Made by a program: the position numbers and the translations under genes. From the NCBI GenBank assembly GCA_026392115.1, contig JAPLCQ010000087.1, positions 1 to 64,000 on the forward strand: 64,000 nt of DNA, read 5' to 3'. Positions 1 through 8,374 of this stretch are shown here, piece after piece. The notes below the pieces were generated by a model, which was given only the letters and a program-made list of their open reading frames with translations, ran no database searches and had not been told where the DNA came from. Within the stretch, counting starts at the first letter, position 1. The number at the start of each line of letters is the position of its first letter. Source of the stretch: Armatimonadota bacterium (GTDB lineage Bacteria > Armatimonadota > Chthonomonadetes > Chthonomonadales > CAJBBX01).

Positions 1-1344
1 GAGCCGCACCACCTGCAGCTCTATGCGTCCGGGCCGGCCATCCGTATCGGCGCCACGTACATCGCCGTGCTTCGCTTGCGCTGCGACCGTCCCCTGCGCA
101 TGCAGGCGCCCGAACTCATGCGCGACGGGCCGCCCTGGACCGGGCTCTCCGGCGGCTTCCCGCGCCCGCGCACCGCCGTCGGGCCCGACGCCGTGCAGCT
201 GGTGCAGTACTACCGCGCCGCGGCCACCGACCCGAAGCCGCGGCTCACCTTCTACCTGGGCGGCCTGCTGCCAGCGGGCGCGTCGATCACCGTGGAGCGC
301 CTCTCGTTCAGGGAGTGCAAGCCGGGCGATGCGCCGCCGCCCTCGCCGTTCAGCGTCGATGTGGGCAACCTCATCCTCGGCGACGAGGCGGCCTGCGGCG
401 TGAAGCGGTGGACGCGAGCCGACCTGAAGGCACATGGCGACTTCTGGTACGACCCCGAGCGGCAGACGCTCTGGCTGAAGTGCGACATCAACCCGGTCCA
501 GCGCTACGGTCGCATCGAGTGCGCCATGTACCGGCACATCATCAACCAGTCGGAGCGCTCCCACGTCACCTACGAGGGGCTCGCGCTGAAGTACGGCGGC
601 GCCCACGGGATTGGAGGGGCGGCGACGCACCACATCATCGTGCGCGGATGCGACATCTCCTATATCGGCGGCGCGGACCAGATGGGCGGCGACAAGCGTG
701 TGCGGTTCGGCAACGGCATCGAGTTCTGGGCCGGGGCCCACGACAACCTGGTGGAGCGGTGCAGGCTGTGGGAGATCTACGACGCGGCGCTCACCAACCA
801 GAGCATGGGCGACCCCGTGACCGAGGCCGACATCACCTACCGCGACAACGTCATCTGGAACAGCGAGTACTCGTTCGAGTACTGGAACCGACCGGAGACC
901 TCGACCACGCGCAATATCCGCTTCATCAACAACACCTGCGTCGACGCGGGCCGCGGATGGGGCCACGCCCAGCGCCCCGACCCCAGCGGGTGCCACCTCC
1001 GCTTCTACGAGAGCCCCGCGCGGGCGACGGGCATCGAGATCAGCGGCAACCTCTTCATCGAAGCCACCGGTCCTGCCTTCTACGCCCCGGCCTGGCCCGC
1101 CGCCGACGCGCGCGCACTTCGCATGGAGCGGAACGTCTGGGTGCAGCGCCGGGGGACCATGATCTCGGTGGCGGGCCGCGACTACCCCATGGAGGGCTTC
1201 GCCAGGTACCAGGGCGAGCTGGGTCTCGACCGCGGATCCATGACGATAGACCCGCGCTTCGTCAACTCGGCCCGGCGCGACTACCGGCTCCGCCCCGACA
1301 GCCCGTGCCCCGGCCTGGGCGCACGCACCACGGGAGGCAAGTGA
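1..1344 (+). CDS. Right-handed beta-helix (pectate-lyase-fold) protein, 5' partial
   Basis: The reading frame is open to the first base, so the true start lies outside the window; the first internal start codon is a GTG at 67. About 447 residues are visible. The C-terminal two thirds are rich in short beta-coil turns such as NNTCVDAG, DNVIWNSEYSFEYWN and GNLFIEATG, with many Asn residues, which is typical of parallel beta-helix proteins of the pectate-lyase superfamily. The protein is probably secreted and acts on or binds a polysaccharide, but no catalytic site can be assigned. Its stop codon overlaps the ATG of the next gene (ATGA), so the two are translationally coupled. The fold is a fairly safe call; enzyme activity is not. 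Confidence 0.75.
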   Translation, partial: EPHHLQLYASGPAIRIGATYIAVLRLRCDRPLRMQAPELMRDGPPWTGLSGGFPRPRTAVGPDAVQLVQYYRAAATDPKPRLTFYLGGLLPAGASITVERLSFRECKPGDAPPPSPFSVDVGNLILGDEAACGVKRWTRADLKAHGDFWYDPERQTLWLKCDINPVQRYGRIECAMYRHIINQSERSHVTYEGLALKYGGAHGIGGAATHHIIVRGCDISYIGGADQMGGDKRVRFGNGIEFWAGAHDNLVERCRLWEIYDAALTNQSMGDPVTEADITYRDNVIWNSEYSFEYWNRPETSTTRNIRFINNTCVDAGRGWGHAQRPDPSGCHLRFYESPARATGIEISGNLFIEATGPAFYAPAWPAADARALRMERNVWVQRRGTMISVAGRDYPMEGFARYQGELGLDRGSMTIDPRFVNSARRDYRLRPDSPCPGLGARTTGGK

Positions 1345-2600
1345 TGAATCGGTTCGCACTCCTATTCGCTCTCGCGGCGCTGGCCGGGCCGGTTCAGGCC
1401 GCCGATTGGCCCCGCTGGCAGGGCCCCTCCGGCACGAACCGCATCCCCGCCGGTTGGAAAATCCCCGGATCGCTTCCCGCCGCGCCTCGGGCGCTCTGGC
1501 GCCTGCCGGTGGGGCTGGGCCAGGGCTCGCCGGTGGTCGCCGGCGGCAGGGTCTTCTACCTGGACAACCAGGAGGGCAAGGAGGTGGCCCACGCCGCCTC
1601 GGCCGACACGGGCAAGGAGCTGTGGCGCGTCACGCTGGACGACGTCTTCGCCGACAGCGGCTCGCCTCCCGGCCCGCGCAGTACGCCCACCGTGGACGGC
1701 GACCGCGTCTACGTGCTCTCCTGCCGGGGCGAGTTCCGCTGCCTCCAGGCAGCCGATGGCCGGCAGGTCTGGCGCACCAACTTCATGAAGGAGTTCGGCG
1801 CGCCGGAGCTGTTAGAGGCGGGCGACATGCCCGGAACCACGCGCCACGGCCACACCGCCTCGCCCCTCATCGACGGCGACCGGATGTACATGCCCGTGGG
1901 CGGCCAGCCGGGCGCCTCCATGGTCTGCTTCAACAAGCGCGACGGGCGCGTCCTCTGGAAGTCGCAGGACGACGTGCCCGGCCATACGGGTCCGGTCATG
2001 GCGACCCTGGGCGGCGTGCGGCACCTGGTCTGCTACACCTCGGCGGCGCTCATCGGGCTGGCCCCGGCCGACGGCGCCCTCCTCTGGCGCGTGCCCATCA
2101 AGACGCTCTACGGGCGCCACGTCACCACGCCGGTCATCGTCGGCGACACGGTGGTGGTGGGCTCCTACACGGCGGGGCTCATCGGAGTGCGGGTGGGCAA
2201 GGGCGAGGGCGGCCTCGCCGCCGAGGTGGCCTGGAACGACCGCTCGCTGGGCATCGACTTCTCCAGCCCGGTTGCCGTGGGCGCGCACGTCTACTGCATC
2301 GGCCCCGGAGGGCGGCTCTTCTGCGTGGAGGCCCGGACCGGCGCACGGGCCTGGGTGGAGGTTGGCTTCTTCTCGGGGATGCTGGAGGCAGGCTTCGCCG
2401 CGTTCCTCGTGGCGGGCCCCAACCTCCTGATCCTGGCCGAGGGCGGCCAACTCATGCTCGTCCCGGCGTCGTCGGCGGGCTGCAAGCTCGTGGCGAAGAC
2501 GCAGGCCTGCGGCAAGAACTGGTGCAGCCCGGCCTACTCCGACGGCAAGCTGACACTCCGCGACGACAAGGAGCTGCTCTGCCTGCGGCTCATCGACTGA
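1344..2600 (+). CDS. Secreted PQQ-type beta-propeller repeat protein
   Basis: This 418-residue protein begins with a signal peptide (hydrophobic residues 4-17, likely cleavage after PVQA). It then shows repeated propeller blades of the PQQ/Trp-docking kind, for example SPVVAGGRVFYLD, STPTVDGDRVYVLS, ASPLIDGDRMYM and SPVAVGAHVYCI, each followed by a xxGxxxW segment. The opening ADWPRWQGPSGTNR resembles the start of many secreted PQQ-like proteins of Planctomycetota and Armatimonadota. Nothing shows that a cofactor is bound; a scaffold or binding role is likely. The start overlaps the stop of the beta-helix gene by one base. The last 30 bases of the gene and about 35 bases beyond it recur at 3965-4030. 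Confidence 0.85.
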   Translation: MNRFALLFALAALAGPVQAADWPRWQGPSGTNRIPAGWKIPGSLPAAPRALWRLPVGLGQGSPVVAGGRVFYLDNQEGKEVAHAASADTGKELWRVTLDDVFADSGSPPGPRSTPTVDGDRVYVLSCRGEFRCLQAADGRQVWRTNFMKEFGAPELLEAGDMPGTTRHGHTASPLIDGDRMYMPVGGQPGASMVCFNKRDGRVLWKSQDDVPGHTGPVMATLGGVRHLVCYTSAALIGLAPADGALLWRVPIKTLYGRHVTTPVIVGDTVVVGSYTAGLIGVRVGKGEGGLAAEVAWNDRSLGIDFSSPVAVGAHVYCIGPGGRLFCVEARTGARAWVEVGFFSGMLEAGFAAFLVAGPNLLILAEGGQLMLVPASSAGCKLVAKTQACGKNWCSPAYSDGKLTLRDDKELLCLRLID

Positions 2601-2638
2601 AGGCGGGCGGCGAGGCGGCCGCGTCTTGAGCGCCCGCC
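2571..2638 (+). repeat. Direct repeat copy A: 3' tail of the propeller gene
   Basis: These 68 bases cover the codons for ELLCLRLID, the TGA and 38 bases of 3' flank. They match 3965-4030 at about nine positions in ten by eye, in the same orientation, with a two-base gap after the stop codon. The core GCGTCTTGAGCGC also occurs alone at 2676-2688. Confidence 0.85.
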
Positions 2639-2731
2639 TCGTGGAACGGGTTCCGGTGTCCGGTGAAGGACGCCTGCGTCTTGAGCGCGGGGCCGACCCC
2701 TATGCGCCAGCCACGCGGTTCGCGGCGGCGC

Positions 2732-2781
2732 CTGCACACGGACGGACGGGGCCCGGCGCCGCGCCCGGACCGCGCCCGTGT
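2732..2781. terminator. Hairpin region between convergent genes
   Basis: GC-rich inverted repeat text lies between the propeller gene (+) and the SGNH hydrolase gene (-). ACACGG at 2735-2740 can pair with CCGTGT near 2776-2781, with further GC pairing inside. No T-run follows on either strand, so this is a possible two-way terminator only. Confidence 0.35.
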
Positions 2782-2784
2782 CGG

Positions 2785-3687
2785 CTACTTCCTACCGCTG
2801 GGCGCCAGGAGGGGTTGGAGGCGCTGGGCGTAGAGCTCGTAGCCGGCCGGGGAGAGGTGGATGCCGTCCGGGGCGAACAGCTCCGGCTTGAGCGTTCCGT
2901 CGGGACGGGTGAAGTCGGCCCAGAGGTCGATGATGCGCACTCGGGGGTCGCGGTCGAGCTTCAACTGGTCGAGGGCGGCGTTGGTCTTCTTCATGTCCTC
3001 GTGGAAGCGGACGCCGGGGGCGTGGGCCGGGAGAATCTTGGCGACCACCAGGGAGGCCTTCGGGAACCTTGCCAGAAGGTTGGCCGCGCAGACGGCGACG
3101 CCCCGGGCGGCGGCTTCGGTTCCGGTCTCCGGGGTGAAGAACATGTTGTTGTTGCCGATCATGAGGACGACGATGCGGGGCGCCAGGCCTTCGACGCCTC
3201 CGTGGTCGAGGCGCCAGAGGACGTTCTGGGCCTTGTCGCCGCCGATGCCGATGTTGACGGCCTTGAGGCGCGGGAAGCGCGACTGCCAGGCCGCGTTGAG
3301 CTTGCCGGTGTCGAGCGGGCTTCCCCACTGCTGGGTGATGCTGTCGCCGACGAGCAGGACGTCGACGGGGCCGCGATTGGCGCGGACGTGCTCGACGAGC
3401 TTGGCGTGGGTATCGAGCCAGTTGGTCCCGCCCCAGTAGCCGGCGGCGGGCGTCACGGGCCAGAGGGCGGGGTCGTGCTTGCCGGCCTCGGAGCCGGGGC
3501 GGCGGGCGAACTCGGGCTTCAGGACGTAGGCGCGCTCGGCGTCGGTGAGGGGCCAGCCGGTGCGCTGCGGGTCCATCTTGCCCTCGTTGTAGGGGGCATA
3601 GGGGTACGCAAAGGGCTTCTGCGCGGCGGCCGAAAGGGGCGCCAGTAGCGCGACGGACAGGGCGAGCATGGTTCGGATGAGTGACAT
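2785..3687 (-). CDS. Secreted SGNH/GDSL hydrolase (PAF-acetylhydrolase-like)
   Basis: A 300-residue esterase-family protein. The start at 3687 has a good ribosome site (GGAGGAAG) and opens a signal peptide ending near LSAAAQ; the frame continues further upstream but without homology. Block I is LLVGDSITQQWG, block II is NIGIGGDKAQN, block III is VLMIGNNNMF and block V is DGIHLSPAGYELYA, giving the Ser, Gly, Asn and Asp/His residues of the SGNH fold. The spacing resembles the platelet-activating-factor acetylhydrolase beta/gamma branch. Such bacterial enzymes often deacetylate carbohydrates; the substrate here is unknown. The gene sits 37 bases downstream of the stop of a truncated WbsX/GH99-like frame, suggesting that the two once formed an operon. 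Confidence 0.88.
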   Translation of the reverse strand: MSLIRTMLALSVALLAPLSAAAQKPFAYPYAPYNEGKMDPQRTGWPLTDAERAYVLKPEFARRPGSEAGKHDPALWPVTPAAGYWGGTNWLDTHAKLVEHVRANRGPVDVLLVGDSITQQWGSPLDTGKLNAAWQSRFPRLKAVNIGIGGDKAQNVLWRLDHGGVEGLAPRIVVLMIGNNNMFFTPETGTEAAARGVAVCAANLLARFPKASLVVAKILPAHAPGVRFHEDMKKTNAALDQLKLDRDPRVRIIDLWADFTRPDGTLKPELFAPDGIHLSPAGYELYAQRLQPLLAPSGRK

Positions 3688-3724
3688 GTGAGCTTCCTCC
3701 GCGTTGGTCCGAGGGACTGCCCCG

Positions 3725-3931
3725 CTACCGGTGCGCGCGGTAGAGGGCGTCGTAGGGGCCGAGGCCCAGATCGGCGGGCTGGATGTCCTGATGGGCTCCG
3801 GCGCGGGGTTCAAAGGCCCGGCGCACGGCGTCCAGCGGGCCGAATACGGCGGCGCGCGTGGGGAGCAGGTAGTGGCCCTCGCCGAACTCGTTCCAGTTAT
3901 CCAGAAGGACGAGCCCGCGGGCCAGACCGGT
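3725..3931 (-). pseudogene. Truncated remnant of a WbsX/GH99-like glycan protein (C-terminal end)
   Basis: On the minus strand, a frame ending in TAG at 3725 reads LVLLDNWNEFGEGHYLLPTR and continues through FGPLDAVRRAFEPRAG to a final DALYRAHR. The WNEFGEG motif followed by a LDAVR segment is what I expect at the C-terminus of GH99-like/WbsX proteins. Only about 65 residues are recognisable; upstream of about 3931 the similarity stops, and the text becomes the second copy of the propeller gene's 3' tail. No start codon or ribosome site precedes the fragment. I infer a deletion or recombination that removed most of this gene. The family call is moderate; the truncation is clear only if the family call is right. 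Confidence 0.5.
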
Positions 3932-3964
3932 TCCCTCTCCTGCGAAGGCGCGAGCCCGGAGGCA

Positions 3965-4030
3965 GAGCTGCTCTGCCTCCGGCTCATCGACTGACGGGGG
4001 GACGAGGCGACCGCGTCTTGAGCGCCCGCC
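3965..4030 (+). repeat. Direct repeat copy B: displaced tail of a propeller gene
   Basis: This copy of 2571-2638 carries the codons for ELLCLRLID, a TGA and the same flank ending GCGTCTTGAGCGCCCGCC. It has no propeller gene in front of it; instead it abuts the broken WbsX/GH99-like remnant. Together the two copies bracket a 1.3-kb segment holding the SGNH hydrolase gene and the remnant. From 4031 to 4083 I see nothing recognisable. Confidence 0.8.
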
Positions 4031-4083
4031 CGGCCCCGAATGCCCGCCAGGCGGATCCTGGCGACGGCTGCCCGGACAGCGGG

Positions 4084-4743
4084 TTACGGCGCGGCGCGGA
4101 GGCCGGCCAGGACTGCCGCGGGGTCACCGGCCAGCAGCGCCGCCACGTTCAGCCTGAGCCCGGGGAAGGCTTCGCTGCCCAAGAGATCGGCGCCGCCGGG
4201 AGCCAAAGGCCGGTACTCGCCGTCTGTGAGCGTCCACCAGTCCAGGGCGCCGTCGTCGATGCGCCAGACCATGTACTCCTGAACGCCGGATCGCCGGTAT
4301 ACGCGGCGCTTATCGTGCGGGTCATATGAGGCGGAGGAGACGGCGACCTCGATCACCAGCTCCGGCGCGCCCTCCAGGTAGCCTCGCGAGTTCACACGGG
4401 AGGCGCCGCCGACGGTTCGCCTGAGGACTGTGTCGGGTTGGACCTCGTTGTCGGCATCGAGGATGACGGTGGCGTTGTCGAGCGCTTCCACTCCGGGCGC
4501 GCCGGCGGCGTAGGCGAGCGCCCAGCCGGCGATGACCGCGCGCGCCCGCGCGTGCTTGGCGCCGACCGGCGATGCCATGTAGACCACCCCTTCCACGAGC
4601 TCCGCCTTCTTGATGTGCGGCATCGCCTCGTAGCGGCGCTGGAACTCGGCCCGGCTCAGGTGGTCGCCGGTCTCCAGGGCGGGGACGCGCGGCATCGGCC
4701 GGAAACCGGTTGCCTCGACGGTCTGCACATGCCCCATCGTCAT
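4084..4743 (-). CDS. Uma2-family (DUF820) PD-(D/E)XK-type protein, copy 1
   Basis: A 219-residue protein with the Uma2 layout: ELVEGVVYMASP near residues 48-59, the VQPDTVLR segment carrying Asp104, LVIEVAVSS carrying Glu132 and a Lys at about 145 followed by YRRSGVQEYMVW. This matches the restriction-endonuclease-like core E, D, E-x-K. Uma2 proteins are very common and often multicopy in Cyanobacteria, Chloroflexota and Armatimonadota; their biological role is unknown. It is a single gene, and two more family members occur in the window, quite different from this one in sequence. Confidence 0.88.
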   Translation of the reverse strand: MTMGHVQTVEATGFRPMPRVPALETGDHLSRAEFQRRYEAMPHIKKAELVEGVVYMASPVGAKHARARAVIAGWALAYAAGAPGVEALDNATVILDADNEVQPDTVLRRTVGGASRVNSRGYLEGAPELVIEVAVSSASYDPHDKRRVYRRSGVQEYMVWRIDDGALDWWTLTDGEYRPLAPGGADLLGSEAFPGLRLNVAALLAGDPAAVLAGLRAAP

Positions 4744-4800
4744 CCTCCCGTGGCCCTGGCGCGGCCCACCGTTCGGATTGTACCTATAGGGCAGGCGGGG

Positions 4801-5997
4801 TCACTCTTCCTCGTCGGCGGCGGCGCGGAGCCAGTCGCAGGCTTCGCGGCAGAGGCCCACGACGTGGTAGTCGACCTTCCACTCGCTCCCCTTGTCGGTG
4901 CTGGGGACGGAGCCGTCGGCCTCGACGCGGTCGTACCAGCCGCCGTGGTCGGGGTCCATGAAGCGGTTGCGGAAGCTGTCGATCACCCGGCAGCAACGGT
5001 CGAGCAGGTCGGCGCGGTTGTGGGCGAGGCCCAGGCGGAGCATGGCGCGGGCGGTCTCGCACTGCTCCCATCGGCTCTTGCCTCGGTTGACGATGGAGCC
5101 GTCGGGCCGGGCGGGCGAGAAGAGGCCGGGCTGCTCTTCGTCCCAGCCCATGCTGAGGCCCAGGTCGGCCAGGTGGTGTGCGTGGGGCAGCCAGGTGTCG
5201 TCGAGGCCCTGCTGGAAGCCGCGGCAGAAGAGCCAGGCCCACTCCAGGTGGTGGCCCAGGTCGTAGCGGCCTCCGGCGGCTTCGGGCAGCGGGACCCAGC
5301 GTGCGTCGTAGACCTCGGGCAGGGGGCCTTTGCCCGCGATGAGGAGGCCCGCGACGAACCGGGCGGTGCGGCCCGCCTCGCGGATGCCCTGGCGGCCCAT
5401 GGTCGCCTCGGCAAGGGCGAGGTTGGCCTCGAACCAGTGCATGACGGGGTTCTGCGAGCGGGTGTCGGCCAGGGGCTCCCAGTCGGCCGTGGCGGATGGG
5501 ATGAGGCCGCCCTGGGCGTCGGTGAGGTGGTCGGCCACGGCCTCGCAGACCTGCTGTGCGGCGGCGAGCATGCGGTCGTCGCGCAGGACGCGGGCGGCGT
5601 GGGCCAGGCCGAAGAGGGCGAAGGCGTGGCCGTAGGCGTCCTTGCGGTCATCCAGCACGGCGCCGTTCAGGCCGACGGCCCAGTGGCAGCCTCCGTGGGC
5701 GCGGTCCATGAAGTGGCGTATGAAGAAGAGCGAGGCGCGCTCCACGGCGTCGAGGTAGGCCTGGTCGTCGGTTACGTCCCATCCGACGGCGAAGTTGTAG
5801 ATGAGGCGCGCCTGGCTGACGAGGGTGGCTCGGGGCTCGCCGTAGGGGCGCCAGGCGCGGTCGAGGCGGCATCGGAGGAGGCCGTCGGGCCCGGCGGCGA
5901 GCAGCCAGCGCGGCAGGAGGTCCTCGCGCAGGTGCGCCCGGAGCCGGCGGAGGCGCTTGCGGACCTCGGGCGGGATGGTCGGTTCTTCGGGGATCAT
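4801..5997 (-). CDS. AGE-family (N-acylglucosamine 2-epimerase / YihS-like) sugar isomerase
   Basis: A 398-residue (alpha/alpha)6-barrel enzyme. Three family histidine motifs are visible: DAYGHAFALFGLAHA (His124), RYDLGHHLEWAWLF (His249/250) and KVDYHVVGL (about residue 375). I chose the ATG at 5997 because it overlaps the TGA of the upstream aldo-keto reductase gene (ATGA), and no homology precedes it. AGE enzymes interconvert C2 epimers or aldose/ketose pairs such as GlcNAc/ManNAc, mannose/fructose or cellobiose; the sequence alone does not tell which. Coupling with an oxidoreductase suggests a sugar catabolic step. Cytoplasmic, with no signal peptide. Confidence 0.88.
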   Translation of the reverse strand: MIPEEPTIPPEVRKRLRRLRAHLREDLLPRWLLAAGPDGLLRCRLDRAWRPYGEPRATLVSQARLIYNFAVGWDVTDDQAYLDAVERASLFFIRHFMDRAHGGCHWAVGLNGAVLDDRKDAYGHAFALFGLAHAARVLRDDRMLAAAQQVCEAVADHLTDAQGGLIPSATADWEPLADTRSQNPVMHWFEANLALAEATMGRQGIREAGRTARFVAGLLIAGKGPLPEVYDARWVPLPEAAGGRYDLGHHLEWAWLFCRGFQQGLDDTWLPHAHHLADLGLSMGWDEEQPGLFSPARPDGSIVNRGKSRWEQCETARAMLRLGLAHNRADLLDRCCRVIDSFRNRFMDPDHGGWYDRVEADGSVPSTDKGSEWKVDYHVVGLCREACDWLRAAADEEE

Positions 5998-6893
5998 ACC
6001 GGCGGCGCCTCGCCCACTTCGACGTAATGCGAGACCCAATTGAACTCCAGGTCGTCCCAGGCGTTCGTGATCTCCAGCGCTTCGGGCAGGAGGGCCTCGA
6101 CCTCGGCGGGGGCCAGGAGCACAGGGTCGGACTTGGCGACGCGGATCGTCTGCTCAATCTGCGCGATGCTGTCGGCGCCGACGATGGCGCAGTCGATATC
6201 CTGCTGCAGCGAGTAGCGGAGGTAGGGCTCCATGGCCGCGGCGTGCTGGACGCGGCCGGCGCCGAAGACCTTCATGCCGAGGACGGCCATGCCGCGCTCG
6301 CGGGCGATGGGCAGGACCGAGTCGACGAACGAGTAGCGGTAGGCCAGGTTGAAGACGCCGGCGGGGAGCAGTACGGCGTCGAAGGCGACCTCGCGGACCA
6401 GGCGCGCGAGGACGTGGCGAACCCAGTGGCCGGAGACGCCCATGAAGCGGATATGCCCGGCGTCGCGCATCTCGCCGATGGCCTGTAACACGCTGTCCGG
6501 CGCCATGATGCGCTGGTACTCCTCCTCGGTGTCGACCCCGTGCACGTGGACCAGGTCCAGCGTCTCGGTGCGGAGGCGGGCAAGCGAGGTCTCGATGTCG
6601 CGCAGGGCGTTGTCGCGGTCGCGCTTCATGGTCTTGGTGCAGAGGAAGACGCGGTCGCGGTAGCCCTCCCGCAGTGCCGCGCCCATGCGCCGCTCGCTCT
6701 CGCCGCCCCCGTAGTTGAAGGCGGTATCGATGACATTGACGCCCAGGTCGATGGCGCGGCGGATGAGCGCCGTGGCGCCCTCCTCGCTGAGCTGAGTATC
6801 CCACTTGACGCCGCCAAGCCCCACCACCGAGGCCTGCCAGGGGATGCGCCCCAGCGGGCGAGTGGGCATGGGGCGCGAGAGGATATCGTCCAT
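5994..6893 (-). CDS. Aldo/keto reductase
   Basis: A 299-residue NAD(P)H-dependent oxidoreductase with the AKR catalytic tetrad: Asp56 and Tyr61 in NVIDTAFNYGGGESE, Lys87 in CTKTMKR and His118 in LVHVHGVD. The length and motifs fit the small AKR branch that includes YhdN/TIM-barrel reductases of sugar aldehydes and ketones. It is the first gene of a two-gene unit and overlaps the AGE epimerase start, so the pair probably acts on one carbohydrate. It also opens a run of minus-strand genes. Confidence 0.9.
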   Translation of the reverse strand: MDDILSRPMPTRPLGRIPWQASVVGLGGVKWDTQLSEEGATALIRRAIDLGVNVIDTAFNYGGGESERRMGAALREGYRDRVFLCTKTMKRDRDNALRDIETSLARLRTETLDLVHVHGVDTEEEYQRIMAPDSVLQAIGEMRDAGHIRFMGVSGHWVRHVLARLVREVAFDAVLLPAGVFNLAYRYSFVDSVLPIARERGMAVLGMKVFGAGRVQHAAAMEPYLRYSLQQDIDCAIVGADSIAQIEQTIRVAKSDPVLLAPAEVEALLPEALEITNAWDDLEFNWVSHYVEVGEAPPV

Positions 6894-7040
6894 GTTGGCT
6901 CCTGTGGCGCGGCTGCACGCCGCGTGGCGTCATGATACCGGACGGCTGGGCGTGAGGAGGCGAGGAGGCGAAGGGGGTGGTCGGTGTTGGTGGCTGGGCC
7001 CCATTCGCGACCACGTCCGGGCCGATCGGGGGCCGGCTGG

Positions 7041-7085
7041 GGCCCGCACGCAACGAGGGTGCGGGCCCAGTGAGACCGCACCCTC
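7041..7085 (-). terminator. Two overlapping, mutually exclusive hairpins after the pseudopilin gene
   Basis: GGGCCCGCAC at 7040-7049 pairs with GTGCGGGCCC at 7059-7068; GAGGGTGCGG at 7055-7064 pairs with CCGCACCCTC at 7076-7085. The central arm is shared, so only one hairpin can form at a time. They start 38 bases downstream of the pseudopilin stop on the minus strand. No T-run follows. Confidence 0.5.
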
Positions 7086-7122
7086 GATCAGCGCGGGCAC
7101 TCAGGCTGTGCGGGTTGAGCCA

Positions 7123-7968
7123 TCAGCTACAGGGCGCGCCCAGCGGCGAGTTCTGGAACGGCTCGGGATACCATCGGTCGCCCCACAGGAAGTCGGACGG
7201 GTTCAGGGTCTGCTCAAACCGCAGCCACTTCGCATGGCCGTCGAAGAAGTTGTAGTTGGCCCCCTGCGAGTGACGGTCCCACCGCACGCGGATCACTTCC
7301 GGCTTCTTGTCGCTGGTGGCGCTCAGGCCGGCCTCTGCGTCGGCCTTCGTGGTCAGCCGGTAGGAGTCGCCGGGGCAGATCTGGCTTCCGCCACTCGTGC
7401 TGCCGTGGGCCGAACTGGTGGCGTAGAAGCCGCCGGCGCCCTTCCACTTGCCGATCACCGCGCCGGAGTTCAGCAGGTTGCGGCGCTCAGCCAGCAGGAT
7501 CATGCTTGCGGGACGCTCGAAGGCGGCCTCCGTCGGGGGCAGCCAATCATGGGCGGGGATCGCGTTGTAGTTGTTGACGTAGGAGAACTTCGGCGCCTGG
7601 CCGTCGCAGCTCACGCCCACAACGCCGCCGGGGCCGCACGGAACATTGGGGGTGACCGGGTTGGTGTCGGACGGGCAGACGAAGATCTGCAGGTTCTTCA
7701 CGTAGGGCTGAACCACGTAGGACCAGTGCACCTTGTACGTGGGGATCTCGTACGTGGTCTGCATCATGGCGCCGTCGTAGTCCTGTGAGTACATGGCGAG
7801 CGACAGGCCCAACTGCTTCATGTTCGATAGGCAGGAGGCCGACCGTGCCTTCTCTCGGGCCTGCGCGAAGACGGGGAACAGAATGGCGGCAAGGATCGCG
7901 ATGATCGCGATGACTACCAGTAACTCGATCAGCGTGAAGCCCGCGCGGCGGCGGTTAGTTCGATTCAT
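7123..7968 (-). CDS. Pseudopilin-like protein with prepilin methylation motif and H-x9-DG end, copy 1
   Basis: A 281-residue protein. The start at 7968 has a GGAGGA ribosome site and gives a basic leader, [10 protein letters not shown], cut before Phe in [17 protein letters not shown]. After the transmembrane helix comes [19 protein letters not shown] and a globular domain, ending with [17 protein letters not shown] (H-x9-DG). This is the type II secretion-like prepilin family greatly expanded in Armatimonadota and Planctomycetota (DUF1559-like). It is probably processed by a prepilin peptidase and held in the membrane or a pseudopilus. Its partners and function are unknown. Two close relatives lie at 12715 and 13798. 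Confidence 0.88.
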   Translation of the reverse strand: MNRTNRRRAGFTLIELLVVIAIIAILAAILFPVFAQAREKARSASCLSNMKQLGLSLAMYSQDYDGAMMQTTYEIPTYKVHWSYVVQPYVKNLQIFVCPSDTNPVTPNVPCGPGGVVGVSCDGQAPKFSYVNNYNAIPAHDWLPPTEAAFERPASMILLAERRNLLNSGAVIGKWKGAGGFYATSSAHGSTSGGSQICPGDSYRLTTKADAEAGLSATSDKKPEVIRVRWDRHSQGANYNFFDGHAKWLRFEQTLNPSDFLWGDRWYPEPFQNSPLGAPCS

Positions 7969-8225
7969 GGGTTCCTCCAACGTGTTCTGCGCCGCGCAAA
8001 GTCCCACGGCATCGTCCATGATGGCGGCACTCTATGAAGCCATTGCTAACGGGACGTTAAGGCTCTGTGAAGCGCCCCAGTCAGCCGGATGCGATGGTTC
8101 GGTCCCGGCCCGGCGCCCTGCATGCGCTTGCAGTGCGGAATCACCCGACCTCGGAGCAGAGGTACGATATCACGAAGGCTTAACATCGCCTTCATGCGAC
8201 ATGAGTATTGCGGCTCCACACTGTA

Positions 8226-8339
8226 TGTGATCGGGTGGTGCGACACTCGATCAACCACTCGCGTACCTTTGACCATGCCCGACCTCCAAGGACTTGTGAC
8301 CTCTGGGCCCATCCGACTTGACCGGATGGGCCCTCTTTT
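8226..8339 (+). ncRNA. Candidate small RNA ending in an intrinsic terminator, copy 1
   Basis: A plus-strand element of about 114 bases in a 920-base gap with no plus-strand gene upstream. It has a 5' stem TGATCG (8228-8233) with CGATCA (8248-8253), a conserved GCGTACC, and a textbook terminator: GGGCCCATCCG (8305-8315), a 7-base loop, CGGATGGGCCC (8323-8333) then TCTTTT. A second copy at 8661-8772 keeps both stems and their spacing (77 versus 74 bases) while the sequence between them diverges. Possible -10 text lies just upstream (CACACT). From 7969 to 8225 I see nothing else recognisable. Confidence 0.45.
8305..8339 (+). terminator. Intrinsic terminator, 11-bp stem and T-run
   Basis: GGGCCCATCCG and CGGATGGGCCC form a perfect 11-bp stem with loop ACTTGAC, followed by TCTTTT. 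The orientation is plus, although all annotated genes from 2785 to 12466 are on the minus strand. This is why I infer an independent transcript. Confidence 0.75.
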
Positions 8340-8374
8340 CATCTACGGTCCTCGTGTGGGGGCAAACAGGCGGC

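Noticed and set aside
2785-3987. A 400-codon version of the SGNH hydrolase
   Set aside because: The first 100 codons cross the WbsX/GH99-like remnant in another frame and lack homology; the signal peptide and GGAGGAAG site place the start at 3687.
2571-4030. A mobile element with attachment sites
   Set aside because: The direct repeats fit, but there is no integrase, transposase or excision gene between them; kept only as an alternative explanation.
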